A DNA stretch of 64,000 nt from JBCCMQ01 sp039026235 (GCA_039026235.1 JBCCMQ010000007.1:103555-167554), one strand, 5' to 3'; positions 25,371-34,321 are shown, counted from the first letter of the stretch. A program made the numbers and translations. The notes: generated by a model from the sequence alone, not told the origin.

Positions 25371-25994
25371 CTAGACCGTCAATGCGCGAAACGCCGGGAA
25401 GTCAGCATAGCGCTTGCGGCGCCGGGCAATCGGTTCTGGCGGCTCACCCCCGGGGCGCAAAAGGCAGCCGCGCGGGGCAATGTAACTGTCGATCCGGCGA
25501 AGAGGTGCCTCGCGCCAGACAAGGTTGAACGCACAGAGCTTCGGAAAGAACCATACCTCCGAGTAGTTTGCGAGATGATCGTGCAACCACCAGGCAAGAT
25601 CGCGCCAGTCCCGTCCGTCCGAATAATGATCCGCAAACCACGGAATGACGATGGAAGCACCGGCAACCATATCCTCGCGGTCCCAGATATGGCATTCCAG
25701 CGGATTGTCGTTGCGCGCACAGTTCAGTCGATTGGCGTTGCCAAAGCCGTTGACATCCGGCGAGCGGTAACCGGACCGGACTGATACGCGCCCGAACGTT
25801 TCTTCCAAGGGGTCCAGCAGTTCAGTGCAAAGCATCCGACCGGTTTTTAGTGCAAGATCCGGGTTTTGCGGGAGGTTTGGCAGTCTGTGTATGTTGGCAA
25901 TCTCTGAGTACAGAAACTCTCGCATAAAAAAGTACTTTGAAAGCCGGGCGCGCCCAAGCGTCTCAAGGCTCCACATGGTCTTCGGCGTGCGCAT
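25371..25994 (-). CDS. Peptidase M15-like (D-Ala-D-Ala carboxypeptidase fold) protein, tentative
   Basis: 207 residues. The N-terminal half (FFMREFLYSEIANIHRLPNLPQNP, then LCTELLDPLEETFGRVSVRSGYRS) resembles the start of M15A peptidases, in which an RSGYRS-type segment precedes the zinc ligands. A later ECHIWDRED and WWLHDHLANY give His/Asp candidates for metal binding, but spacing is unusual and a canonical SxHxxGxAxD motif is missing. It may be a phage-endolysin-like or inactive relative. No signal peptide. It sits alone between the SDR and the VOC gene on the same strand. Confidence 0.5.
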   Translation of the reverse strand: MRTPKTMWSLETLGRARLSKYFFMREFLYSEIANIHRLPNLPQNPDLALKTGRMLCTELLDPLEETFGRVSVRSGYRSPDVNGFGNANRLNCARNDNPLECHIWDREDMVAGASIVIPWFADHYSDGRDWRDLAWWLHDHLANYSEVWFFPKLCAFNLVWREAPLRRIDSYIAPRGCLLRPGGEPPEPIARRRKRYADFPAFRALTV

Positions 25995-26089
25995 GTAAAA
26001 GTCACCTGTGATTGCTGGCAGTTCGATAGGCGTTGGCTGTCACCATGAGCTGAAAAGCAGATCGATCAACTTGTTCTACCTTCAGTCAA

Positions 26090-26518
26090 CTACGCTCCGT
26101 TCCACTGGAATGCGCCGTCGGGACCAAGCGGTGAAAACGGGTTCCAACCGATTTCCCAAACATGCCCGTCAGGGTCGGCAAAATAGCCGATATGCCCTCC
26201 CCAGAAAACGTCATGGGCGCGCTTGATAACATTTGCACCCGCTGCTTCGGCCCGTGCCATAAGGATGCCCACCTCAGCTTTCTCGCGCACGTTATGGCCA
26301 AGTGTTACGCCAGAAAAGCCGCCAAGGCTGTCCGCTTCCAGACCCATGTCCCGCGCAAGATCTTCCTTGGGATAAAGTCCAAGCGTCTGGCCAAACAAAT
26401 CGAAGGCCACGACACCGTCTTCGGTCTCAACTTTCTGCCAACCAAGCGCCGCATAGAATTCCGCCGACGCCGCAAGGTCCGCCACTGCCAATGTGATCAG
26501 GCTGATGCGTTGCTCCAT
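26090..26518 (-). CDS. VOC (glyoxalase/bleomycin resistance) family protein
   Basis: 142 residues from ATG 26518 (MEQRISLITLAVADLAAS); ATG 26530 is possible. It shows the paired beta-alpha-beta-beta-beta modules of the vicinal oxygen chelate fold: ITLAVADLAASAEFYAALGWQ in the first half and GHIGYFADPDGHVWEIGWNP in the second, with a conserved Glu metal ligand in the last strand. These are small Fe/Zn/Mn enzymes such as lyases and dioxygenases; the substrate is unknown. It stands in the minus-strand catabolic stretch. Confidence 0.88.
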   Translation of the reverse strand: MEQRISLITLAVADLAASAEFYAALGWQKVETEDGVVAFDLFGQTLGLYPKEDLARDMGLEADSLGGFSGVTLGHNVREKAEVGILMARAEAAGANVIKRAHDVFWGGHIGYFADPDGHVWEIGWNPFSPLGPDGAFQWNGA

Positions 26519-26587
26519 ACCGCTACTCATCGAAGACGAAACCTGAGACCGGCAAAAGGTTTAAGTAATGGGTCGGCGAGGCAATCA

Positions 26588-27571
26588 TCAATGAACCCCC
26601 TGCAATTCGCGCATCCGGGCGAAAACATCGACACCAATCTGATCATAGACGTCCAGAAGATCCACCAGAACCCAGTTTTCGCGTATCTTGCCGGCTTCAA
26701 CCCGCCAAAAGTCAAGGCTGCGCATCGTGATCTTTGCGCTCATTGGCGGGATCCCCAGCCAACCATCGCCGTTGAGCGTCATCCGCATTCCCGGCCAACC
26801 AGTAAAGGCAACAAAATCGCCCTCGGCGAAGTGATGTCGATGACCCGGATTGGCGCCCCGGTCCGGCATCGCGGCAAGAAACGGGATCTGGTGATGTCGG
26901 CGAAACCCCTGGATGCCACGCGCTGTGCCTATCCCAGCCGGACCAAACCACAGGCATCTCGGATGCCAGTGGCGATCAAGTTCCATCGCGGCGACACCTT
27001 CCCTGTTGCGCGACAGACTGTCAAGCATAGAGCCCACGACCTGCATGGCGGCGGTTCCGTCGCCTGAAACGTTCAGACCATCCTGTGCCGGCGCAGGCGC
27101 CATCATCTCACGGCCAAGGGCCGGAGACAGCGGCCAGGCACCTGCTTGCAGCATTAACTCAGGTATGTCCCAAAGCGCCTGTACCTCTACCGCGCGCCGG
27201 TCTTCGATCCGGTAAAACTCGTGATAGCGCATATAGGCCGTTCGACCCGTCGGCTGGATGTCGATCCAGTCTGATGAAAAGGTTCCGATCCAGTGGCCAC
27301 AGTTCCCGACCCAGAGTGCCCCGTCATCGTCGCGTCCGGCAATGCGGATCATGTCGCGTCGTTCAAGATCGGGCATCGCTTTGTACAGTGGCTGTATCGC
27401 AGCCTCGAAGAACGCCTGGGGCCCGGTCAGCGTTCCGAAGGGAAAGGCCAGATTAACCACCGCTTCCGGGGCCAGCACCCCTGAAAGCGCTTCCGCCGCA
27501 TCCTTTTCGCTGCAATCCCACATACGCAACAGTGGGGCGACCACGGCCTTTGCCCGTTCAATCTCGGTCAT
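26588..27571 (-). CDS. SnoaL/NTF2-like two-domain protein, second copy in cluster
   Basis: 327 residues from ATG 27571 (MTEIERAKAVVAPLLRMWD); ATG 27589 is an alternative. Two NTF2-like halves are visible: residues 10-150 (EAVVNLAFPFGTLTGPQAFFE, RYHEFYRIEDRRAVEVQALWD) and 185-320 (RHWHPRCLWFGPAG, then LDFWRVEAGKIRENWVLVD). The second half has the longer likeness to SnoaL aldol-condensing cyclases. Paired double-SnoaL proteins within 3 kb suggest successive steps on one scaffold. It begins close behind the alpha/beta hydrolase gene on the same strand, likely one transcript. Confidence 0.78.
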   Translation of the reverse strand: MTEIERAKAVVAPLLRMWDCSEKDAAEALSGVLAPEAVVNLAFPFGTLTGPQAFFEAAIQPLYKAMPDLERRDMIRIAGRDDDGALWVGNCGHWIGTFSSDWIDIQPTGRTAYMRYHEFYRIEDRRAVEVQALWDIPELMLQAGAWPLSPALGREMMAPAPAQDGLNVSGDGTAAMQVVGSMLDSLSRNREGVAAMELDRHWHPRCLWFGPAGIGTARGIQGFRRHHQIPFLAAMPDRGANPGHRHHFAEGDFVAFTGWPGMRMTLNGDGWLGIPPMSAKITMRSLDFWRVEAGKIRENWVLVDLLDVYDQIGVDVFARMRELQGVH

Positions 27572-27599
27572 GGATCCGACCGGGTGCATGGCCCAGACG

Positions 27600-28574
27600 T
27601 CAATTCCCGAGCCCTTCAGCCCAGACGATTATCTCGGCCGCAACACTTTGCGTCATTCCGGGGCTCAGGACATCGCCTGCAATCAGGTGCCCGTCCGGAT
27701 CGCTTCCTTCGACAAGTTGCTGGGGTGAGATACGGGCTGCCCCAGCCCAGACCGCGCCAATGGATTGGGTCTCGGACGGATCAACGATCTGGTCTTCCTG
27801 CGAAAAGAGGAAGAGCGCAGGTATATCGGCCTGCGTCCAATCAAGAGTTCCTGTGTGGGCCACCAGCGCCGCCATGGGCAGGATAGCAACGGCCGGATAC
27901 TTGGTCGTCCAGTATTCATTGTGCGCATCGTTGTATCCTTCCCATTCGCGCTCTGGCCCGGCCACCCAGGGCAGCCAAGTGCGGGCGAAAGGCCATGTTA
28001 GCAAGAACGCCAATGGGTCCATGAGACGGAAATTGGGTGAGACAAAAACCAGACCGGCGACATCCTCGGATAAAGTGTCATGAAACGGGACGTGGGCCGC
28101 CAGCGTTCCGCCCGTGGACGTACCGATCACAAGAACCCTGTCGCCGATCGAGCGGGCGGCGGCCAGTCCTTCGGCCAGATCGGTCGACCAGTCTTCCACG
28201 GTTGCTTCGGCCATGGCCTGCCCGTTCCGACCGTGCCCTGTAAGCCGGGTGAAAACCAGGTTTGCGTTCAAGCCGGTTGCCACGAGATCGGGGACCGGTC
28301 GGATTTCTTCCGATGTGGCGGAAAACCCGTGAATGTAGAGAATTGCCCAATCAGTGCGTCCCTTATCCTCATTCGCCCAAAGGATCCTTTTTTCGGCCCC
28401 GGCAAGCACATCGCCCAAAGCCGTTTCGGAGCGGGCAAAGTAGGCCGCCGGGTCGCCGGCAAACTCGGCGGGGTCAAAAGCTGTATTGATAACAGCGGGT
28501 TCACGGGGGCCAAAGAACCAGGTTAGCAGCCCCAGAAACAAAAGGCCGGTAACAAAGAGAGAGAGGTTTCGCAT
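27600..28574 (-). CDS. Membrane-anchored or secreted alpha/beta hydrolase (S33-like)
   Basis: 324 residues. The N-terminus (NLSLFVTGLLFLGLLTWFFG) is a hydrophobic signal anchor, so the catalytic part is probably periplasmic. The nucleophile elbow is GTSTGG, the oxyanion strand ILYIHGFSATSEE, the acid in FLFSQEDQIVDPSE and the His in DGHLIAGD-like C-terminal segment (PDGHLIAGDVLSP). It is a carboxylesterase or lysophospholipase-like enzyme. It lies between two other genes on the same strand, with 41 bases to the upstream hydrolase. Confidence 0.85.
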   Translation of the reverse strand: MRNLSLFVTGLLFLGLLTWFFGPREPAVINTAFDPAEFAGDPAAYFARSETALGDVLAGAEKRILWANEDKGRTDWAILYIHGFSATSEEIRPVPDLVATGLNANLVFTRLTGHGRNGQAMAEATVEDWSTDLAEGLAAARSIGDRVLVIGTSTGGTLAAHVPFHDTLSEDVAGLVFVSPNFRLMDPLAFLLTWPFARTWLPWVAGPEREWEGYNDAHNEYWTTKYPAVAILPMAALVAHTGTLDWTQADIPALFLFSQEDQIVDPSETQSIGAVWAGAARISPQQLVEGSDPDGHLIAGDVLSPGMTQSVAAEIIVWAEGLGN

Positions 28575-28615
28575 GTTTTCTTTTTGCGCTTAGGCTTCGC
28601 GTTTGCAATTACCAA

Positions 28616-29365
28616 TCAAGGATGGCGTTCCCTGCTCAGAGACTGGACGGCCTGTTCGATCAGGCCGAGACATTCGTCAGAAGAGAACCTGTGATCAGCG
28701 CCCTTGACAATGGTCATCTGCAGGTCCGGACAATTGGCATGCGAAAGAAGCCGCAGTTGGACCGACATCTCGACATCCGCATCCGCAGACCCGTAGAGCA
28801 GCCGCACAGGAAACGGCAGATCCAGCGGTTCACGCAGAAGCAGATGGCGCCTGCCGTCTTCGATCAGACGACGTGTGACAAGATACGGATCTCCGTAATC
28901 AGAGGGGAGCGAGATATGTCCGTCCGTGACAAGGGCCTGGCGCGCGGGTTCTGAAAAACCGGCCCACATCGAGTCTTCGGTAAAGTCCGGCGCAGCCGCG
29001 ATGCCGACCAACCCCGCCACATCGTTGGGGCGTGATCTTGCATAGAGCATGGCAATCCAGCCCCCCATGCTGGAGCCCACAAGAATCTGTGGCCCGGTTG
29101 TAAGGCGGGAGATGATCGCCGCGGCATCCTCAGCCCAGTCTCCGATTGCGCCGTGCTCAAAGCTTCCCTCAGAATCGCCGTGGCCTGAGTAATCGAAACG
29201 AAGAAAGCTGCGGCCTTGTTGTTTCGCCCAGGCTTCCAGGTGCACGGCCTTAGTCCCCTGCATATCCGAATTGAACCCGCCAAGGAAAACAATCCCCGGT
29301 CCGTGGCCTTCTGTCTGCACGTAGGCAATGCGCCGACCCTGTTCCGTTTTTAAGAAGCTTGGCAT
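28616..29365 (-). CDS. Cytoplasmic alpha/beta hydrolase
   Basis: 249 residues from ATG 29365; upstream in-frame extension to 29473 lacks a ribosome site. Nucleophile elbow GSSMGGW, oxyanion region FLGGFNSDMQG, acid in LLYGSADADVEMS and His in KGADHRFSS complete the triad. It resembles ABHD10/palmitoyl-thioesterase-like hydrolases with the conserved FDYSGHGDSEG segment. It is divergent from the ArsR-SRPBCC regulator, with which it shares the 29366-29502 promoter region. Confidence 0.87.
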   Translation of the reverse strand: MPSFLKTEQGRRIAYVQTEGHGPGIVFLGGFNSDMQGTKAVHLEAWAKQQGRSFLRFDYSGHGDSEGSFEHGAIGDWAEDAAAIISRLTTGPQILVGSSMGGWIAMLYARSRPNDVAGLVGIAAAPDFTEDSMWAGFSEPARQALVTDGHISLPSDYGDPYLVTRRLIEDGRRHLLLREPLDLPFPVRLLYGSADADVEMSVQLRLLSHANCPDLQMTIVKGADHRFSSDECLGLIEQAVQSLSRERHP

Positions 29366-29457
29366 GCGCAGTTCTCCGATCGATGCACGCACCTCTGACA
29401 CTGGCGCAATCAATCGGCCGCGTGAAACGAAAAAAACGCTCTCAAAATGTTTAATAG

Positions 29458-29500
29458 GTGACCATATTGACACGTGACCAATAAGTAACCTAAGTAAAAT
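29458..29500 (+). promoter_or_regulatory. Probable promoter and operator of the ArsR-SRPBCC regulator
   Basis: A perfect -35 hexamer TTGACA (29467-29472) is followed 18 bases later by a -10-like TAAGTA (29491-29496), which would start transcription at or next to the ATG at 29503. No Shine-Dalgarno sequence exists, so a leaderless message is likely. Three direct repeats, GTGACC (29458-29463), GTGACC (29474-29479) and GTAACC (29485-29490), overlap the promoter and are candidate binding sites for the regulator itself. Confidence 0.5.
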
Positions 29501-29502
29501 AT

Positions 29503-30264
29503 ATGGATGCGATCTTTAAAGCACTTGCAGACCCCACCCGTCGCCAACTTCTGGACCGCCTGCGCCAGATGGACGGGCAGACGCTTTCCGACCTTGAAGC
29601 AACAAGCGAACTGTCGCGTTTCGGGATCATGAAGCACCTGGGAATTCTGGAAGATGCCGGATTGATCACAACCAAGAAGGTGGGGCGCTTCAAGCATCAC
29701 TACTTGAACGCCCTGCCACTTCAGGAGGCGATTGACCGCTGGATCGATCCTTTCATCACCAAACCCGCGGCGCGTGCCGTGCTTGATCTGAAACTTGAAC
29801 TCGAGAGAACCGCCCAGATGACTGAAAAACCTGATTTTGTTATGTCGACCTACATCGACGCCACCCACGATGCCCTTTGGGATGCACTGACCAAGGGCGA
29901 TCTGATCGCCAAGTACCACTTCATCTGCAGCCAGGTCGAAGGCGACTACGTTGCCGGCGGGACCGTTGAGTATAAGTTCCCGGATGGCAGCGCGATGCTG
30001 TCAAACCGCATCATACGAGTTGATCCCAAGTCTCTCATTGAGATGAGCTTCCAGCCCCATTGGGACGAAACCGCCACTGAATCCCGTTGCGTCTATTTGG
30101 TCGAAGCGTCCGGGTCACAGATGCGCCTTACGGTCGAACACTATAATCTCGGACCCGGCTCCGATGGCATAGCCGACGGATGGGTTCGCTTCCTGTCCGG
30201 CCTAAAGACCTATCTGGAGACCGGAAATACCATCCGATTTTCCATGCCGGAGGACGCGCAATGA
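29503..30264 (+). CDS. ArsR-type HTH fused to SRPBCC (AHSA1-like) domain regulator
   Basis: 253 residues. Residues 1-95 form a winged helix of the ArsR type (FKALADPTRRQLLDRLRQ, then LSRFGIMKHLGILEDAGLI), without the cysteine metal site of ArsR/SmtB. Residues 107-250 form a SRPBCC/AHSA1 hydrophobic-ligand-binding domain (STYIDATHDALWDALTKGDL, MSFQPHWDE). The fusion implies a one-component sensor in which a small hydrophobic ligand controls DNA binding. It overlaps the MAPEG gene by 4 bases (ATGA), so that membrane protein is its likely target and partner. Confidence 0.85.
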   Translation: MDAIFKALADPTRRQLLDRLRQMDGQTLSDLEATSELSRFGIMKHLGILEDAGLITTKKVGRFKHHYLNALPLQEAIDRWIDPFITKPAARAVLDLKLELERTAQMTEKPDFVMSTYIDATHDALWDALTKGDLIAKYHFICSQVEGDYVAGGTVEYKFPDGSAMLSNRIIRVDPKSLIEMSFQPHWDETATESRCVYLVEASGSQMRLTVEHYNLGPGSDGIADGWVRFLSGLKTYLETGNTIRFSMPEDAQ

Positions 30265-30668
30265 CACCCGAACTCTTCTGGCTCTGCTTGACGGCGGTTC
30301 TGGCCGCGTCGCTCTGGATACCTTTTATTGTGGGCGTCAACGCACATCCGGTTAAAGGGCAGGACAATTTTCTGCGCCCGCCGGACCTTACAGCCTACCC
30401 TGAATGGATGCACCGTGCGCACCGCGCGCATCTGAACCTCGTCGAACAGGCCGTTCCTTTCGCTCTTGTTGTTCTGGTGGGCCACGAGGTCGGCGTCAGC
30501 AGCACGGCGACTGTGGTCGCGGCAGCTGCGTTCTTTTGGATCCGTATCGCCCATGCTCTGGGCATGATCTCGGGCGTTGCCCGCATGCCGGTGCGCCCGA
30601 TCCTTTTTACGGCCGGTTGGGTTTGCATCCTGGTTCTGTTCCTTGAGGTTCTGAGGTTGGGCCTTTGA
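30261..30668 (+). CDS. MAPEG family membrane protein
   Basis: 135 residues from ATG 30261 overlapping the regulator stop. Four membrane helices are visible, and the motif RAHRAHLNLVEQAVPFALVV, cited as RAHLNLVEQAVPFALVV, is the MAPEG signature region with the Asn-x-x-Glu pair. MAPEG proteins are membrane glutathione transferase- or eicosanoid-enzyme-like homotrimers; bacterial ones are often of unknown substrate. Coupling to a ligand-sensing regulator suggests handling of a lipophilic compound. Confidence 0.9.
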   Translation: MTPELFWLCLTAVLAASLWIPFIVGVNAHPVKGQDNFLRPPDLTAYPEWMHRAHRAHLNLVEQAVPFALVVLVGHEVGVSSTATVVAAAAFFWIRIAHALGMISGVARMPVRPILFTAGWVCILVLFLEVLRLGL

Positions 30669-30706
30669 AGCCAGCGACCTTACGCGTCTTCCTACAAAAG
30701 AAAGTC

Positions 30707-30737
30707 CGACCTGTCCGCCCGAGGGCAGGTCGTTTTT
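30707..30737 (+). terminator. Intrinsic terminator between the MAPEG gene and thrS
   Basis: A 7-bp stem (CGACCTG with CAGGTCG) extended by a TCC/GGG inner part with a 6-base loop, directly followed by TTTTT. It ends the regulator-MAPEG message about 40 bases after its stop. Confidence 0.88.
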
Positions 30738-30932
30738 CTTGGTGTGGTTAGGTTCGAACACCGTCCTTTCGAAAGGGGCCCGGAGCATACTGATCGCGGA
30801 AGCGCAGGCACAGTGCGCAAAGTCAGACGCATTTTCGGTTGACGAACGGACCGAAGACGATCATTTCAGCGATCCGTACATACCCGCAACCGGGCGTTCC
30901 GTAGGCGCCAAACCGACGAGGAGAAAAGGCCG

Positions 30933-32879
30933 ATGGCCCAGATTTCCCTTACCCTACCCGACGGCAGTAAACGCAGCTATCCGGCCGGCGTCACAGCCGC
31001 CGATGTCGCCGGTGACATTTCCCCCTCGCTGGCCAAAAAGGCGATTTCGGCAGTTCTCGACGAGGCCCATTGGGACCTCGCCTGGCCGATCACCGCAGAT
31101 GCAAAGATCGCAATCAATACGGCCAAGGATACCGAATACGCTTTGGAGCTTATTCGCCATGACCTTGCACACATCATGGCCCGCGCCGTTCAAGAGCTAT
31201 GGCCAGATGTAAAGGTGACGATTGGGCCGGTCATCGAAAACGGCTGGTATTACGATTTTGACCGCAGTGAGCCATTCACGCCCGACGATCTTGGTGCGAT
31301 CGAAAAGAAAATGAAGGAAATCATCAACCTTCGCGATCCAGTACGGACCGAGGTCTGGGATCGCGCCCGCGCCATCGCCCACTATGAGGCCCTTGGTGAG
31401 CCCTATAAGGTCGAGTTGATCAACGCGATTCCGGGCGATGAAGACCTGCGCATGTATTGGCATGGCGCCTGGCAGGATCTTTGCCGCGGCCCGCATCTTC
31501 AACACACCGGTCAAGTTCCGGCCGATGCCTTCAAGCTGATGAGTGTTGCAGGGGCCTATTGGCGGGGCGATTCCGACCGGCCCATGCTGCAACGGATCTA
31601 CGGCGTGGCATTTCAGAACCGGCAGGGTCTCAAGGATCATCTGACATTTCTGGAAGAGGCGGAAAAACGCGACCACCGCAAGCTTGGCCGCGAGATGGAG
31701 CTGTTTCACTTTCAGGAAGAAGCGCCGGGTATGGTGTTCTGGCACCCCAACGGGTGGCAAATATACCGCTCGCTGGAAGACTACATGCGCCGCCGTCTGA
31801 CCGCAGCGGGCTACCGCGAAATCCGTACACCGCAGGTGGTCGACCGCAAGCTCTGGGAAGCTTCGGGGCACTGGGCCAAATATCGCGAGAACATGTACAT
31901 CACGGAGATCGACGAAGAGCACGCCAATGAAAAGCGCACCAACGCTCTGAAGCCGATGAACTGTCCGTGCCATGTGCAGGTCTTCAATCAAGGTCTGAAA
32001 AGCTATCGCGACCTGCCGCTGCGGTTTGCCGAGTTCGGGTCATGCCACAGATACGAGGCGCACGGCGCGCTTCACGGGCTGATGCGCGTGCGCGGCTTCA
32101 CGCAGGATGACGCCCATATCTTCTGCACCGAGGACCAGATCGAGCAGGAGTGCGCCAAATTCATCGACCTCCTCTCGGGCATCTATCGCGACACCGGCTT
32201 TGCCAAGTTCGACATCAAGTTCTCGACCCGCCCCGAAGTGCGCGTCGGGTCAGACGAGGTCTGGGACAAGGCCGAAGGCGCCTTGGAAAAGGCCATCCTA
32301 AGCGTGCGCAACGACTATGAAGTCGATGAAGGCGAAGGGGCGTTCTATGGCCCGAAACTGGACTTCAAACTGACCGACGCCATCGGACGCGAGTGGCAAT
32401 GCGGCACGTTCCAGGCCGATTTCAACCTGCCCGACAGGCTGGATGCGACCTACATCGGATCCGACGGCGAAAAACACCGTCCGGTCATGCTGCACCGGGC
32501 GATTCTGGGCTCGTTCGAGCGCTTCATCGGTATCATGATCGAGAACTATGCCGGCAAGCTGCCATTCTGGCTGGCGCCGCGGCAGATCGTGGTGGCGGCG
32601 ATTGTCTCGGATGCCAATGACTACGTGCAAGAGGTCGTGGGTAAACTGCGCGATCTGGGGCTAAGGGTAGAGGCCGACGTGCGGAACGAAAAGATCAACT
32701 ACAAGGTTCGCGAACATTCGCTGGGCAAGGTGCCGGTGATTCTGGCGGTCGGCATGCGCGAGGTCGAAGAACGCACGGTCACCGAACGCCGCCTTGGAGA
32801 AAAGCAAACCCGGTCGGTCGCACTCGACGCCATCGCAAAGCAACTGGCTTACGAGGCGGTACCACCGGACCTGCGCTAG
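30933..32879 (+). CDS. thrS: Threonyl-tRNA synthetase
   Basis: 648 residues, full length. N-terminal TGS domain (ISLTLPDGSKRSYPAGVTAADVA), the SAD editing domain with the HxxxH motif (RHDLAHIMARAVQ) and a downstream CRGPHLQHTG segment, then the class II catalytic core with motif 2 (RFAEFGSCHRYEAHGALHG) and motif 3 (GSFERFIGIMIENYAG), and the C-terminal anticodon-binding domain (APRQIVVAAIVSDAND onward). The zinc ligand cysteine is in MNCPCHV. It charges tRNA-Thr in the cytoplasm and is preceded by a GGAG site. No T-box or leader attenuator is evident. Confidence 0.98.
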   Translation: MAQISLTLPDGSKRSYPAGVTAADVAGDISPSLAKKAISAVLDEAHWDLAWPITADAKIAINTAKDTEYALELIRHDLAHIMARAVQELWPDVKVTIGPVIENGWYYDFDRSEPFTPDDLGAIEKKMKEIINLRDPVRTEVWDRARAIAHYEALGEPYKVELINAIPGDEDLRMYWHGAWQDLCRGPHLQHTGQVPADAFKLMSVAGAYWRGDSDRPMLQRIYGVAFQNRQGLKDHLTFLEEAEKRDHRKLGREMELFHFQEEAPGMVFWHPNGWQIYRSLEDYMRRRLTAAGYREIRTPQVVDRKLWEASGHWAKYRENMYITEIDEEHANEKRTNALKPMNCPCHVQVFNQGLKSYRDLPLRFAEFGSCHRYEAHGALHGLMRVRGFTQDDAHIFCTEDQIEQECAKFIDLLSGIYRDTGFAKFDIKFSTRPEVRVGSDEVWDKAEGALEKAILSVRNDYEVDEGEGAFYGPKLDFKLTDAIGREWQCGTFQADFNLPDRLDATYIGSDGEKHRPVMLHRAILGSFERFIGIMIENYAGKLPFWLAPRQIVVAAIVSDANDYVQEVVGKLRDLGLRVEADVRNEKINYKVREHSLGKVPVILAVGMREVEERTVTERRLGEKQTRSVALDAIAKQLAYEAVPPDLR

Positions 32880-33913
32880 CCGCTGTCCGTTGGGGGGCCT
32901 GTCACGATGGGGTCCGCCAGTGGCGGACCCGCATCGGCCACGACTTGGCCATAGTCATGCAGGAGGCCCCAGTACATCAGCGTCCACACAAAGACCGAGA
33001 AGACAGCGATTACAAAGAACGGCTGCTTCTTTGCATCGAACATGAAGTCGAGAAAACGCCGAACCGGATCGATCATCACGACCAACCGAAACCCGATCAC
33101 ACCGATGCCGTAGACCCACAGCCAGACAGACGTCAGATAGGTCGTCATGACAAAGGGAACCGAGGCAAACACGTAGTCGTCCGTTCCTGGGGGATAAAGG
33201 CCCAGCGCCGGCGCCAAGGTTTCGAACACGCCATCACCCAAGCACTCTCGTGTTTGCACCGCGAAGCACCAGGAATTGTCTAACGCCGATACAGCGTACT
33301 CTGCACCGGTGCCCACAGGAATACTAAATTGTTGAAAATTAACATATAGATCCCAAAGATCGTATAGCACGTTGCACAGCGTTGCCGCTAAAAGGACCAC
33401 AAAGGTCGTCATTGCGAAGTCCAACGCCAGCAAGAAGACTTTCATCAGCATACCGCCGCGAAGTCGGTACCGGAGCAGCACACGCGTTTCGCAAACAGAG
33501 ACGTAGTCGGCCGCAAAGTTCACGACGAAAGAAATGTAAAAGAGCACGCCAACTTGGCTGTCTAGCTCCGTGACATCCGCCCAAGGAAAATCCGAAAACC
33601 ACCAGAGGTAGACGGACGCAACAGCAAAACAGACCAGCGTAGAAAGAGCCGAACGCCAGAACGATACGATGTAAAAGCGGCGGCCGATCCGCCGTGTCTT
33701 GAAAGCACGATCAAAGAACCGCACGAACGCGCCGAGCGTGTAGCGATAGAGGCGCCGGGTATCGGGTGATGTGAGCAGCGCGCCAAAATATGCCTTGGCC
33801 CGGGTCGACGCCTTTTGACCGATAACCCCGATCGCGGAAAAGATCATGCCTGAGACGACAATCCAAAGCCCGATGGCCGGAAAGGCCTCTGCGATGTCCT
33901 TGAAATCACCCAT
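32876..33913 (-). CDS. Multi-pass membrane protein of unknown function
   Basis: I do not recognise this protein. 345 residues with about six hydrophobic segments (around 12-32, 88-108, 125-145, 160-183, 250-275, 298-318) and a basic amphipathic loop (RAFKTRRIGRRFYIVSF). Two cysteines lie in a predicted extracytoplasmic loop (SWCFAVQTRECLGDG). It ends by overlapping the last four bases of thrS on the opposite strand. Its start precedes the bufferin operon by about 400 bases of divergent promoter region. Confidence 0.7.
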   Translation of the reverse strand: MGDFKDIAEAFPAIGLWIVVSGMIFSAIGVIGQKASTRAKAYFGALLTSPDTRRLYRYTLGAFVRFFDRAFKTRRIGRRFYIVSFWRSALSTLVCFAVASVYLWWFSDFPWADVTELDSQVGVLFYISFVVNFAADYVSVCETRVLLRYRLRGGMLMKVFLLALDFAMTTFVVLLAATLCNVLYDLWDLYVNFQQFSIPVGTGAEYAVSALDNSWCFAVQTRECLGDGVFETLAPALGLYPPGTDDYVFASVPFVMTTYLTSVWLWVYGIGVIGFRLVVMIDPVRRFLDFMFDAKKQPFFVIAVFSVFVWTLMYWGLLHDYGQVVADAGPPLADPIVTGPPTDSG

Positions 33914-34321
33914 TTAAAATTGACGTCCCGATCCCCATCAGCGGAGAGTGAAGCCCAGCCAACCGCATAAATCAATCTTCGGTTGAGAAGCCGCCGTCGC
34001 TTTTTGGTTGCCGTGTTACAACCGAGCCATGATGCAAGGCCTGCTGACACAGCCGTGAAGGTCGGCCCCCTCGCCCCAGCGATCCCATTTCAGACTTCCC
34101 TCACGCGACGCAATCCGCAATAATTCGCCGGTCTGGCCCCGACAATTCGAAACATTCGGCCAAAAAACGCCGCGTCAGGGCCCGCCTTGTGTCACCGTCG
34201 CTCACGGCGGCGTGAAACACGGGACTGTTATTGGCCGATGGGAGGTGCCAAACGCTACCTGTTTCATGTCGCAGCACAAAGTGCGGCTGAACCTGAAATC
34301 TTGTTCAAAGGGATGCTTTCT
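33914..34321. other. Intergenic region upstream of the bufferin operon, about 400 bases
   Basis: No supportable gene. It contains the promoters for the membrane protein (minus) and the buf operon (plus). The AAAGGGA ribosome site for bufA is at 34307-34313. I see no recognisable metal-responsive operator, and no sigma-factor or CopR-like gene is adjacent. Confidence 0.5.

Noticed and set aside
30669..30932. T-box or threonine attenuator before thrS
   Set aside because: The only hairpin terminates the upstream operon within 75 bases of its stop; no leader peptide with Thr codons or T-box sequence is present.
30739..31212. 157-residue open frame spanning the thrS start region on the plus strand
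   Set aside because: It overlaps the well-supported thrS in another frame, has no family likeness and begins inside the terminator-thrS gap.
31197..31991. Long minus-strand frame inside thrS
   Set aside because: Antisense shadow of a conserved gene; composition follows the thrS codon pattern.
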